A DNA stretch of 64,000 bases, from assembly GCA_000696115.1 (NCBI GenBank), contig JJOH01000033.1, forward strand, positions 34,705 through 98,704, in the 5' to 3' direction. The position numbers and the translations under genes are program-made. Position 1 is the first letter of the stretch. Each line of letters starts with the position of its first letter. The notes beneath the pieces were generated by a model, which was not told the DNA's origin, searched no databases, and saw only the letters and a program-made list of their open reading frames with translations. This DNA is from Streptomyces olindensis. Lineage in GTDB: Bacteria; Actinomycetota; Actinomycetes; Streptomycetales; Streptomycetaceae. This document shows positions 8,296-16,555 of the stretch, in pieces.

Positions 8296-9125
8296 TCCTC
8301 ACCGCCAAGTGGCGGCAGTGGCTGCCGTATCTGGGCATCGCCGCGGTGGTGGCCTACTGCCTCGCCCCGTTCTACTGGATGCTGGTCTCCAGCCTCCGCC
8401 GCACCAGCGACATCTTCAGCACGTCGCTGCTGCCCTCCCCGCTGTCCTTCGAGAACTACCGCTCGGTCTTCAGCCCGGCCCAGGGCTTCACCAGGGCGCT
8501 GTTCAACAGCCTGATCGTCGCGGGCGTCACCACCGCGCTGTCCCTGCTGCTGGCGACCTTCACCGCGTACGCGATGGCCCGGCTGGAGTTCCGGTTCAAG
8601 CGGCTGGTCCTCACCCTGATCATCGCCACCTCGATGTTCCCGGTGGTGTCGATCGTCGTGCCGCTGCTGAAGCTGTTCACGGACATCGGCTGGATCAACA
8701 CCTACCAGGCGATGATCGTGCCCAGCATGTCCTTCACGCTGCCGCTGGCGGTGTGGAACCTGACCACGTTCTTCCGGCAGATGCCGGACGAGCTGGAGCA
8801 GGCCGCCATGGTCGACGGCTGCACCCGCGGCCAGGCGTTCCGCAAGGTCATCGTGCCGCTCGCCGCGCCGGGCATCTTCACCACCGCGATCATCACGTTC
8901 ATCGCCGCCTGGAACGAGTTCCTCATCGCCCTGTCGATGACCAACAAGCCCGGCATGCAGACCGCGACCGTCGCCATCTCCAAGTTCTCCGGCGCCACCA
9001 CCTACCAGACGCCGTTCGGCAGCCAGATGGCCGCGGGCGTCGTCGTGACCATCCCGCTGGTGGTGATGGTGCTGCTCTTCCAGCGCCGGATCGTCGCCGG
9101 CCTCACCGCCGGCGCCGCCAAGTAG
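8292..9125 (+). CDS. Sugar ABC transporter permease (MalG type)
   Basis: A 277-residue permease starting at a GTG that overlaps the preceding stop by 4 nt, which indicates translational coupling. Six helices are visible, and the EAA loop is ELEQAAMVDGCTRGQAFRKVIVPL. The C-terminus (MVLLFQRRIVAGLTAGAAK) is the usual MalG ending that contacts the ATPase. It forms the membrane channel with the upstream permease and receives sugar from the lipoprotein at 5931. Confidence 0.9.
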   Translation: MILTAKWRQWLPYLGIAAVVAYCLAPFYWMLVSSLRRTSDIFSTSLLPSPLSFENYRSVFSPAQGFTRALFNSLIVAGVTTALSLLLATFTAYAMARLEFRFKRLVLTLIIATSMFPVVSIVVPLLKLFTDIGWINTYQAMIVPSMSFTLPLAVWNLTTFFRQMPDELEQAAMVDGCTRGQAFRKVIVPLAAPGIFTTAIITFIAAWNEFLIALSMTNKPGMQTATVAISKFSGATTYQTPFGSQMAAGVVVTIPLVVMVLLFQRRIVAGLTAGAAK

Positions 9126-9155
9126 CCACCGCCCCCGTCCTCTTCGAGGAGTGAC

Positions 9156-10832
9156 ATGCCCCGTTCCGCACCCTGGTGGCGCAGTGCCGTCATCTACCAG
9201 GTGTACATCCGCAGCTTCGCCGACGGCGACGGTGACGGCGTCGGCGACATCGCCGGCCTCCGCGCCCGCCTGCCCCATCTGAAGGCGCTGGGCGTGGACG
9301 CCATATGGATCAACCCCTGGTACCGGTCGCCCATGGCCGACCACGGCTACGACGTCGCCGACTTCCGGGACATCGACCCGCTGTTCGGCACCCTCGCCGA
9401 CGCCGAGCGGCTCATCGAGGAAGCGCACGCGCACGGGATCCGCGTCATCCCCGACATCGTGCCCAACCACACCTCCGACCAGCACGCCTGGTTCCGGGCG
9501 GCGCTGGCGGCCGGACCCGGCAGCCCCGAACGCGAGCGCTACGTCTTCCGCCCCGGGCGCGGCCCCGACGGGGCACAGCCCCCCAACGACTGGGTCTCCT
9601 GCTTCGGCGGCCCGGCCTGGACCCGGCTGCCCGACGGCGACTGGTACCTCCACCTCTTCGCACCCCAGCAGCCCGACCTCAACTGGCGGCACCCCGAGGT
9701 CCGGGCCGAGTTCGAGTCGATCCTGCGGTTCTGGTTCGGCCGGGGCGTCGACGGCTTCCGCATCGACGTCGCCCACGGCCTGATCAAGCACCCGGAGCTG
9801 CCCGACCTCCCGCCCCGCGCGGAACCGGCGGTGGCGGGACCGCTCACCCGCCGCGACGAGGTACGCCGGCACCTGGACCATCCGCACTGGGACCGGGACG
9901 AGGTGCACGAGATCTACCGCGCCTGGCGCAAGGTCGCCGACGAGTTCCCCGGCGACCGCTCCTTCGTGGCCGAGGCCTGGGCGGACACCCCCGAACGCCT
10001 CGCCGCCTACGTCCGCCGGGACGGCCTGCACACCGCCTTCAACTTCGACTTCCTCATGTGCGGCTGGGACGCCAAGGACCTGCGCGCCGTCATCGACGAC
10101 TCCCTCGCCATGCTCGGCGCGGTGGGCGCACCCGCCACCTGGGTCCTGTCCAACCACGACGTGATGCGCCACCCCAGCCGCTACGGCCGCAGCGCCGCGC
10201 GGAGCTGGCTCGCCAACGCGCGGTACGAACCCGAGGGCCCGCTCGACCTCGCGCTCGGCACCCGGCGCGCCCGCGCCGCCGCCCTGCTGATGCTCGCCCT
10301 GCCCGGCGGCGCCTACGTCTACCAGGGCGAGGAGCTCGGCCTGCCCGAGGTCGAGGACCTGCCCGAGTCCGCCCTCCAGGACCCGATCTGGGAACGCTCC
10401 GGCCACACCGACCGCGGCCGCGACGGCTGCCGCGTCCCGATCCCCTGGTCCGGCCAGGCACCCCCGTACGGCTTCGGCCCCGCCGACGCCACCCCCTGGC
10501 TGCCCCAGCCGGCCGACTGGGCCGGGCTGAGCGTCGAGGCCCAGACCGGCGACCCGGCCTCCATGCTGGAGCTGTACCGCACGGCCCTGCGCATCCGCCG
10601 CGACCACGCCGCCCTCGGCGACGGCACCATGACCTGGCGGGACGCCCCGGAGGGCATCCTGTCCTTCAGCCGGGACCCGGGCTTCGCGTGCGTGGTCAAC
10701 CTCTCGGCCGAGCCGTACGCACTGCCCGGCCACTCCGCCGTCCTCCTCTCCAGCGGCCCCCTGGCGAACGGCGTGCTGGAGCCGGACCAGGCGGTGTGGC
10801 TGGCGGTGGACGACACCCCCGACACCCCCTAG
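9156..10832 (+). CDS. Cytoplasmic GH13 alpha-glucosidase
   Basis: A 558-residue enzyme without signal peptide. GH13 regions are all present: WWRSAVIYQVYIRSFAD at the start, DIVPNHTSDQH (region I), GFRIDVAHG (region II, Asp nucleophile), FVAEAW (region III, acid/base Glu) and VLSNHDVMRH (region IV). GIPDGD-like and QGEELGLPE segments place it near oligo-alpha-glucosidases of GH13 subfamilies 23/30. Last gene of the ABC operon, 30 nt after the permease, it should hydrolyse the imported alpha-glucoside to glucose. Its TAG stop shares the palindrome CTAG with the stop of the convergent AsnC-type gene. Confidence 0.9.
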   Translation: MPRSAPWWRSAVIYQVYIRSFADGDGDGVGDIAGLRARLPHLKALGVDAIWINPWYRSPMADHGYDVADFRDIDPLFGTLADAERLIEEAHAHGIRVIPDIVPNHTSDQHAWFRAALAAGPGSPERERYVFRPGRGPDGAQPPNDWVSCFGGPAWTRLPDGDWYLHLFAPQQPDLNWRHPEVRAEFESILRFWFGRGVDGFRIDVAHGLIKHPELPDLPPRAEPAVAGPLTRRDEVRRHLDHPHWDRDEVHEIYRAWRKVADEFPGDRSFVAEAWADTPERLAAYVRRDGLHTAFNFDFLMCGWDAKDLRAVIDDSLAMLGAVGAPATWVLSNHDVMRHPSRYGRSAARSWLANARYEPEGPLDLALGTRRARAAALLMLALPGGAYVYQGEELGLPEVEDLPESALQDPIWERSGHTDRGRDGCRVPIPWSGQAPPYGFGPADATPWLPQPADWAGLSVEAQTGDPASMLELYRTALRIRRDHAALGDGTMTWRDAPEGILSFSRDPGFACVVNLSAEPYALPGHSAVLLSSGPLANGVLEPDQAVWLAVDDTPDTP

Positions 10833-11818
10833 GAGGAGCCCGTGCGTCTCGGTTCGTAGGAGAGCTGCTTGATGCGGCGCAGCGTCAGCGCCGTCTCGAC
10901 GGACTGGACGCCCTCGAGGGCGCCGATCTTCTCGCTCAGGTACGTGTACAGGTCCCCGGCGCTGCGGTGCAGGCTCGCGGCGCAGATGTTGGCCTGCCCG
11001 GTGACGGCCGCGGCGAAGGGGACCTGCGGATGTCCGGCGAGGACGCGGCCGACGGAGGCGAGGGAGGCCGGGGCCACCGTGAGCCACAGCACGGCCTCCA
11101 CCTCGTGGCCGAGCACACCGGCGTCGTGCTGGACGTCGAAGTAGAGCACGCCGGTCGACCGCAGCCACTCCAGGCGGCGCTTGACCACGGACTCCGACTG
11201 GCCGGTGGCCGACTGCAGTTCGGTGAGCGTGGCGCGGCCGTCGTGCCGCAGGACGTCGATCAGCGACTCGTCGTCCGCGTCCAGGACGACCGGGTCCGCG
11301 GGCGCCGCGACGGGCGGCGGACGCAACGCCGCCTGCTCGTCGGGGGAGAGGGCGTCGGCCTTGTTCAGCCAGCCGAGCGCGCCGCCGTAGAAGGGGTGCA
11401 GGACGCAGTGGGCGCTGACCGACGTGACGCGCGGGGTGCGCTGCAGCCGGTCGAGGAGGAGTTCGTCGCGGGCCTCCCGGCTGCGCGGCTTCATCGTGCA
11501 CATCACCTCCGTGCCACCGGAGTTGAGGCTGACGTACGAGGTGTCCCGGCGCCGGGCGAGCGCGCCCGCCAGCTTCTCGGCCACGTCCGGGGTGCAGCGC
11601 AGCCGGACGATCCAGCTGCTGCGGCCGAGGCGGTTCTCGTCGGTCACGCCGAGCACCTTCAGCCGGGCCCGGGTGCGCAGCCGCCGGTACCGCCGGGCGA
11701 CGGTCTGGTCGGAGACGCCGAGCACCTGGGCGATCCGGCTGAACGGCGCCCGCCCGTCCAGCTGGAGCGCCTGCAGCAGCTTCAGATCGAGCGGATCGAG
11801 GGCGGCGCCCGGTTCCAT
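10829..11818 (-). CDS. Lrp/AsnC-family regulator with two AsnC units
   Basis: A 329-residue protein, about twice the usual AsnC length. Two copies of the HTH plus RAM-type ligand domain are fused: the first HTH is LDLKLLQALQLDGRAPFSRIAQVLG (residues 8-50) and the second ESLIDVLRHDGRATLTELQSATG (about 183-225). Such duplicated forms are common in Streptomyces and usually sense amino acids or other small metabolites. No partner operon is adjacent in the same direction; the AraC-type gene is divergent from it. Stop codons of this gene and the convergent GH13 gene overlap completely in CTAG. Confidence 0.85.
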   Translation of the reverse strand: MEPGAALDPLDLKLLQALQLDGRAPFSRIAQVLGVSDQTVARRYRRLRTRARLKVLGVTDENRLGRSSWIVRLRCTPDVAEKLAGALARRRDTSYVSLNSGGTEVMCTMKPRSREARDELLLDRLQRTPRVTSVSAHCVLHPFYGGALGWLNKADALSPDEQAALRPPPVAAPADPVVLDADDESLIDVLRHDGRATLTELQSATGQSESVVKRRLEWLRSTGVLYFDVQHDAGVLGHEVEAVLWLTVAPASLASVGRVLAGHPQVPFAAAVTGQANICAASLHRSAGDLYTYLSEKIGALEGVQSVETALTLRRIKQLSYEPRRTGSS

Positions 11819-11898
11819 CGCTGTCTCCTCCTCGGCTCGTGATCATGCACGGACTGCAAGGAGACCACGTCGGCGGGTGCCGTGTCGTACCCCGGCCG

Positions 11899-11904
11899 TA
11901 GGCT
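11899..11904 (+). promoter_or_regulatory. -10 box placed for leaderless mRNA
   Basis: TAGGCT ends 6 nt before the ATG at 11911 and no Shine-Dalgarno sequence is present. Transcription should therefore start at or next to the A of the start codon. Confidence 0.5.
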
Positions 11905-11910
11905 GGACGC

Positions 11911-12795
11911 ATGGCACGCACGGGCGGTCCCGCGACCGGTGGTCCGGCGGCGCCGGGCGCCCTCGCCGGGGAGCGGCCCGTCGCCCTCACGGTCCGGCCG
12001 GCGGCCCCCGCGCTCGGCCCGCTGATCGGCGCCCTGGGCTATGTCGAGGGGCGGTTCCCGCACTCCGCCGAGCTGGCCCTGCCGACGGGCGGGGCGCAGC
12101 TGCTGGTGAACCTGGACGGGGACGCCCTGTCCTCGTCCCCGCTCAGGGGCACGGACCGGCGTACCGGGGGAGCGGCCGTCCAGGGACCGTACAGCGAGCC
12201 CGCCCTGATCGACCCGGCGCAGCAGCGCGCCGTCGTGTGGGTGGCGTTCCGCCCGGCGGGCGCGTACCCCTTCCTCCCCGCCCCGGTCTCCGCCGTCCGC
12301 GACCAGCTCGTCGGACTCGACGAACTGTGGGGCACGGACGGCGCGGTGCTGCGCGAGCGGCTGCTCACGGCCAGGGCCGCCGACGGCCCGCGCGCCTGCC
12401 TGCGCGAGCTGGAGCGGACCCTGCTGCGGCAGGCCGGACGCCCCCTGGAACCCGACCCGGCGGTCCGCCTCGCCGCGGCGCTGCTCGACCGCGGCACCCC
12501 CGTGGGCGAGGTCGCCGACCGGCTCGGCCGGACCCCCCGGCGGCTGTCCCGCGACTGCGCCGAGCAGCTCGGGCTCACGCCCAAGCGGTACGCCCGCGTC
12601 CGCCGCTTCCAGCGGCTGCTGCGGCGCGTGAACACCGGGCGCGGGGCGCCGGACTGGGCGGCCCTCGCCGCGGACTGCGGCTACCACGACCAGGCGCATC
12701 TGATCCACGAGTTCCGCGCGCTGGCCGGGATCACCCCGAGCGCCTACGCGCCGCGCTCGCCGCTCGAACGCAACCACGTGCCGCTCGCCGGGTGA
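11911..12795 (+). CDS. AraC-family transcriptional regulator
   Basis: A 294-residue regulator. The N-terminal half (YVEGRFPHSAELALPTGGAQLLVNLDGD ... QRAVVWVAFRPAGAYPFL) is the cupin-like sensor seen in actinobacterial DUF6597-type AraC proteins. The C-terminal half carries two HTHs: TPVGEVADRLGRTPRRLSRDCAEQLGLTPKRYARVRRFQ and CGYHDQAHLIHEFRALAGITPSAY. It is divergent from the AsnC-type regulator with about 90 bp between starts, and the next gene downstream is a VOC protein 65 bp away. The ligand is unknown. Confidence 0.85.
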   Translation: MARTGGPATGGPAAPGALAGERPVALTVRPAAPALGPLIGALGYVEGRFPHSAELALPTGGAQLLVNLDGDALSSSPLRGTDRRTGGAAVQGPYSEPALIDPAQQRAVVWVAFRPAGAYPFLPAPVSAVRDQLVGLDELWGTDGAVLRERLLTARAADGPRACLRELERTLLRQAGRPLEPDPAVRLAAALLDRGTPVGEVADRLGRTPRRLSRDCAEQLGLTPKRYARVRRFQRLLRRVNTGRGAPDWAALAADCGYHDQAHLIHEFRALAGITPSAYAPRSPLERNHVPLAG

Positions 12796-12859
12796 CGTTC
12801 CTCGCCCGGCCGACCGATTTCTACAATCCCCGGCCTCCCGGACGCGCGACCGTGGGGGC

Positions 12860-13315
12860 ATGACGAACACCAGTGACGAACCAGCCATCACCCGCCTCTA
12901 CGCCCGCCTCGTGGTCTCGGACGGGCCCCGCGCCATCGCGTTCTACCGCGCCGCGCTCGGCGCGGAGGAGATCGAGCGGTACACCGACCCCGACGGGAGG
13001 ATCGTGCACGCGATGCTGCGGCTCGGCGGCACGGTCATCGCGGTCAAGGACGCCGACGACGGCGATCCGGCGCCGCCCACCCTCGGCGGCAGCCCCGTGA
13101 TCATGGCCCTGGACGTGTCGGACGCCGACGCCGTGGCCGAGGCCATGCTGCGCCGCGGGGCGACGGTGGTGTATCCCGTCGCCGACCAGCACTACGGGCA
13201 GCGCGGCGGCCGTCTCGCCGATCCCTTCGGCCATCTCTGGATGATCTCGCAGACGATCGAGGAGCTGACCCCGCGCGAGATCCAGCAGCGGACGACCGAC
13301 TTGTTCACGCGCTGA
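12860..13315 (+). CDS. VOC family (PhnB-like glyoxalase fold) protein
   Basis: A 151-residue protein with two beta-alpha-beta-beta-beta units. The first begins LYARLVVSDGPRAIAFYRAALGAEE and the second PVIMALDVSDADAVAEAMLRRGA. GGRLADPFGHLWMISQ is the usual end of PhnB/YdcJ-type VOC proteins. Metal ligands typical of true glyoxalase I are not all evident, so the activity (isomerase, dioxygenase or binding/resistance) is open. GGGGG directly before the ATG serves as ribosome site. It may be co-transcribed with the AraC-type gene upstream. Confidence 0.8.
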   Translation: MTNTSDEPAITRLYARLVVSDGPRAIAFYRAALGAEEIERYTDPDGRIVHAMLRLGGTVIAVKDADDGDPAPPTLGGSPVIMALDVSDADAVAEAMLRRGATVVYPVADQHYGQRGGRLADPFGHLWMISQTIEELTPREIQQRTTDLFTR

Positions 13316-13487
13316 GACGCACGGCACCGGCTGCCATACCCGCGAGTGCCTCCTCCGGCAACCCCTCGGCGGTGTGAGGACGACCTCCTCGGCCATGTGA
13401 CCACGGCCCGCCACCAATACCGCGTCGAGCGTGCAGGATGCGGGCACCGATGGAGGACAGGCACTCGAACGACGGGAGAGGCAGACG

Positions 13488-15044
13488 ATGGTCCCAGCGG
13501 AACCGGAACCCCAGCGGATCGGCATACCGGCCGAGTCCACTGCGGGCGAGACCAGGGTGGCGGCCACGCCGGCCACCGTGGGGAGACTTGCCGCACTCGG
13601 GTACGACGTGGTGGTCGAACCGGGAGCGGGGGCCTCGTCCCGCTTCTCCGACACGGCCTACGAGGAGGCGGGAGCCCGGCTCGGCGACCCGTGGCAGGCG
13701 GAGATCGTGCTCAAGGTCAACGGGCCCTCCAGCGAGGAGATCGGGCGGCTGCGCGACGGGGCGACACTGATCGCGCTGATCAGCCCCGCGCTCAACCCGG
13801 AACTGGTCGAGGAGCTGGCCCGGCGGCCGATCACCGTGCTCGCCATGGACGCCGTGCCGCGCATCTCCCGCGCCCAGTCCCTGGACGTGCTCAGCTCGAT
13901 GGCGAACATCGCCGGCTACCGGGCCGTGGTGGAGGCCGCGCACGCCTTCGGCCGCTTCTTCACCGGGCAGGTCACCGCCGCCGGCAAGGTGCCGCCCGCC
14001 AAGGTCCTGGTGGCCGGCGCGGGCGTGGCCGGGCTCGCGGCCATCGGCGCGGCCCGCAGCCTCGGCGCCGTGGTCCGCGCCACCGACCCCCGGCCCGAGG
14101 TCGCCGAGCAGGTCCGCTCCCTGGGCGGCGAGTTCCTCACGGTCTCCGCCGAGCAGGAGGTGAGCACCGACGGCTACGCCAAGGCCACCTCCGACGACTA
14201 CAACCGGCTCGCCGCGCGGCTCTACGCCGAGCAGGCCGCCGACGTCGACATCATCATCACCACCGCGCTCATCCCGGGCCGCCCCGCGCCGCGGCTGATC
14301 ACCGCCGAGCACGTGGCGCGCATGAAGCCCGGCAGCGTCATCGTCGACATGGCCGCCGCCCAGGGCGGCAACGTCGAGGGCACGGTCGCCGGGAAGGCCG
14401 TCGTCACCGACAACGACGTGACGATCATCGGCTACACCGACCTGCCCGGCCGGCTCCCCGCCCAGGCCTCGCAGCTGTACGGCACCAACATCGTCAACCT
14501 GATGAAGCTGCTCACCCCCGGCAAGGACGGCCGGCTCGTCCTCGACTTCGACGACGTGGTGCAGCGCTCGATCACCGTGGTCCGCGAGGGCGAGAAGACC
14601 TGGCCGCCGCCCCCGGTCCAGGTGTCCGCCGCACCCGCGCCCACCGCCGGCAAGGAGCCCGCCGCGCCCTCCGCCGAACCACCGGCGAAGCCCGCCCGCC
14701 CCGCGTGGGCCTCCTACGCCCTGGTCGCCGCCGGGGCGCTCGCGCTGTTCCTGGTGACGGCCTTCTCCCCGAGCGAACTCCTCGGCCACTTCACGGTGTT
14801 CGTGCTGGCGATCGTCATCGGCTTCTACGTCATCGGCAACGTTCACCACGCCCTGCACACCCCGCTGATGTCGGTCACCAACGCCATCTCCGGCATCGTC
14901 GTGGTCGGCGCGCTGCTGCAGATCGGGCACGGGAACACCGCCGTCACCGTGCTGTCGTTCGCCGCGATCCTGCTGGCGAGCATCAACATCTTCGGCGGAT
15001 TCGCCGTCACCCGCCGCATGCTCGGCATGTTCTCGAAGGGCTGA
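13488..15044 (+). CDS. pntA: NAD(P) transhydrogenase, alpha subunit
   Basis: A 518-residue subunit matching E. coli PntA layout. Domain I for NAD(H) binding starts at RIGIPAESTAGETRVAATPATVG and includes AGAGVAGLAAIGAARSLGAVVRATD and the mobile-loop region near DIIITTALIPGRPAP. An Ala/Pro linker leads to four hydrophobic helices from ASYALVAAG onward. The ATG at 13488 is preferred because GGGAGAGG precedes it by 7 nt; an upstream in-frame start would add 19 residues outside the family pattern. With PntB it couples hydride transfer between NADH and NADP+ to proton flow and supplies NADPH. Confidence 0.93.
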   Translation: MVPAEPEPQRIGIPAESTAGETRVAATPATVGRLAALGYDVVVEPGAGASSRFSDTAYEEAGARLGDPWQAEIVLKVNGPSSEEIGRLRDGATLIALISPALNPELVEELARRPITVLAMDAVPRISRAQSLDVLSSMANIAGYRAVVEAAHAFGRFFTGQVTAAGKVPPAKVLVAGAGVAGLAAIGAARSLGAVVRATDPRPEVAEQVRSLGGEFLTVSAEQEVSTDGYAKATSDDYNRLAARLYAEQAADVDIIITTALIPGRPAPRLITAEHVARMKPGSVIVDMAAAQGGNVEGTVAGKAVVTDNDVTIIGYTDLPGRLPAQASQLYGTNIVNLMKLLTPGKDGRLVLDFDDVVQRSITVVREGEKTWPPPPVQVSAAPAPTAGKEPAAPSAEPPAKPARPAWASYALVAAGALALFLVTAFSPSELLGHFTVFVLAIVIGFYVIGNVHHALHTPLMSVTNAISGIVVVGALLQIGHGNTAVTVLSFAAILLASINIFGGFAVTRRMLGMFSKG

Positions 15045-15050
15045 TCAGGG

Positions 15051-16484
15051 ATGACCACAGACACGGCCGCCCAGGCCGCCTACGTCGTCGCCGCGCTGCT
15101 GTTCATCCTCAGCCTCGCCGGCCTCTCGCAGCACCGCACCTCCCGCTCCGGGGTCGTCTGGGGCATCGCCGGGATGGTCGTCGCCCTGGCCGCCACGGTC
15201 GGGCTCGCGTCCCGCAGCATCTCCGCCACCGGACTGGTGCTGATCGTCGTCGCCACCGCCGTCGGCGCGGGCATCGGGCTCTGGCGGGCCAAGGTGGTCG
15301 AGATGACGGGCATGCCCGAGCTGATCGCCATCATGCACAGCCTCGTCGGCCTCGCCGCCGCCTTCGTCGGCTGGAACGGCTATCTGGACGTCGACGCCGA
15401 GCTGTCCGGCTCGCTGCTCGGCATCCACCACGCCGAGGTGTTCATCGGCGTGTTCATCGGCGCCGTCACCTTCACCGGCTCGGTCGTCGCCTACCTGAAG
15501 CTCTCGGCGCGCATCGCCTCCCGCCCGCTGACGCTGCCCGGCAAGCACGTGCTGAACATCGGCGCTCTGGTCGCCTTCGTGGGGCTGACCATCGCGTTCG
15601 TGGCGAGCCCGAACATGGGCCTGCTCATCGCCGTCACCGTCATCGCCCTCGCCCTCGGCGCCCACCTGGTCGCCTCCATCGGCGGTGGCGACATGCCGGT
15701 GGTCGTCTCCATGCTGAACAGCTACTCGGGCTGGGCGGCGGCCGCCTCGGGCTTCCTGCTCGCCAACAACCTGCTCATCGTCACCGGCGCGCTCGTCGGC
15801 TCCTCCGGTGCCTACCTGTCGTACATCATGTGCAAGGCGATGAACCGGTCCTTCATCTCGGTGATCGCGGGCGGCTTCGGCACTCCCGCCGCCGCGGCCG
15901 ACGACGGCGAACAGGGCGAGCACCGCGAGATCAGCGCCGAGGAGACCGCGGAACTCCTGCGCGACGCCTCCTCGGTGATCATCACCCCGGGCTACGGCAT
16001 GGCCGTCGCCCAGGCCCAGTACCCGGTCGCCGAACTGGCCCGGAAGCTGCGCGAGCGGGGCGTCGAGGTCCGCTTCGGCATCCACCCGGTCGCCGGCCGG
16101 CTGCCCGGGCACATGAACGTGCTGCTCGCCGAGGCGAACGTGCCGTACGACATCGTCCTCGAAATGGACGAGATCAACGACGACTTCGCCGCGACCTCGG
16201 TCGTCCTGGTCATCGGCGCCAACGACACGGTCAACCCGGCCGCCACGGACAATCCGTCCAGCCCCATCGCCGGGATGCCGGTGCTGCACGTGTGGGAGGC
16301 GGCGAACGTGGTCGTCTTCAAGCGGTCGATGGCCGCCGGGTACGCGGGCGTGCAGAACCCGCTGTTCTTCCGCGAGAACACCCAGATGCTCTTCGGCGAC
16401 GCCAAGCAGCGGGTGGAGGACATCCTGCGCGGCCTGGACGCCCTGGACGCGCCGGTGCCGGAGATGGCGGGCTCGTCCCGCTGA
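15051..16484 (+). CDS. pntB: NAD(P) transhydrogenase, beta subunit
   Basis: A 477-residue membrane subunit with about nine helices in the first 260 residues (MTGMPELIAIMHSLVGLAAAF is a PntB signature). An NADP(H)-binding domain III follows: SVIITPGYGMAVAQAQYPVAELAR and RFGIHPVAGRLPGHMNVLLAEA are conserved, as is the C-terminal FFRENTQMLFGDAKQRVEDIL. It starts 6 nt after pntA and the two form the complete proton-pumping enzyme. Confidence 0.94.
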   Translation: MTTDTAAQAAYVVAALLFILSLAGLSQHRTSRSGVVWGIAGMVVALAATVGLASRSISATGLVLIVVATAVGAGIGLWRAKVVEMTGMPELIAIMHSLVGLAAAFVGWNGYLDVDAELSGSLLGIHHAEVFIGVFIGAVTFTGSVVAYLKLSARIASRPLTLPGKHVLNIGALVAFVGLTIAFVASPNMGLLIAVTVIALALGAHLVASIGGGDMPVVVSMLNSYSGWAAAASGFLLANNLLIVTGALVGSSGAYLSYIMCKAMNRSFISVIAGGFGTPAAAADDGEQGEHREISAEETAELLRDASSVIITPGYGMAVAQAQYPVAELARKLRERGVEVRFGIHPVAGRLPGHMNVLLAEANVPYDIVLEMDEINDDFAATSVVLVIGANDTVNPAATDNPSSPIAGMPVLHVWEAANVVVFKRSMAAGYAGVQNPLFFRENTQMLFGDAKQRVEDILRGLDALDAPVPEMAGSSR

Positions 16485-16503
16485 GCGACCGGGCGGCGAC
16501 AGC

Positions 16504-16540
16504 GGGAAGGCCGACTCGACGGTGTCGAGCCGGCCTTCCC
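16504..16540. terminator. Bidirectional terminator between pntB and argG
   Basis: GGGAAGGCCG-a-CTCGAC, a GGT loop, then GTCGAG-c-CGGCCTTCCC form a 16-bp stem with one bulge. It lies in the 71 bp separating two convergent stops and would end both transcripts. Confidence 0.7.
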
Positions 16541-16555
16541 TGTCCCGTCGTGCGG

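Noticed and set aside
8160..11990. A 1,276-codon open frame on the minus strand over the ABC permeases and GH13 gene
   Set aside because: It is antisense to well-recognised genes, has repetitive Gly/Ala/Arg/His composition and no domain. Long antisense frames are normal in GC-rich DNA. Only its part at 10829-11818, in another frame, is a real gene.
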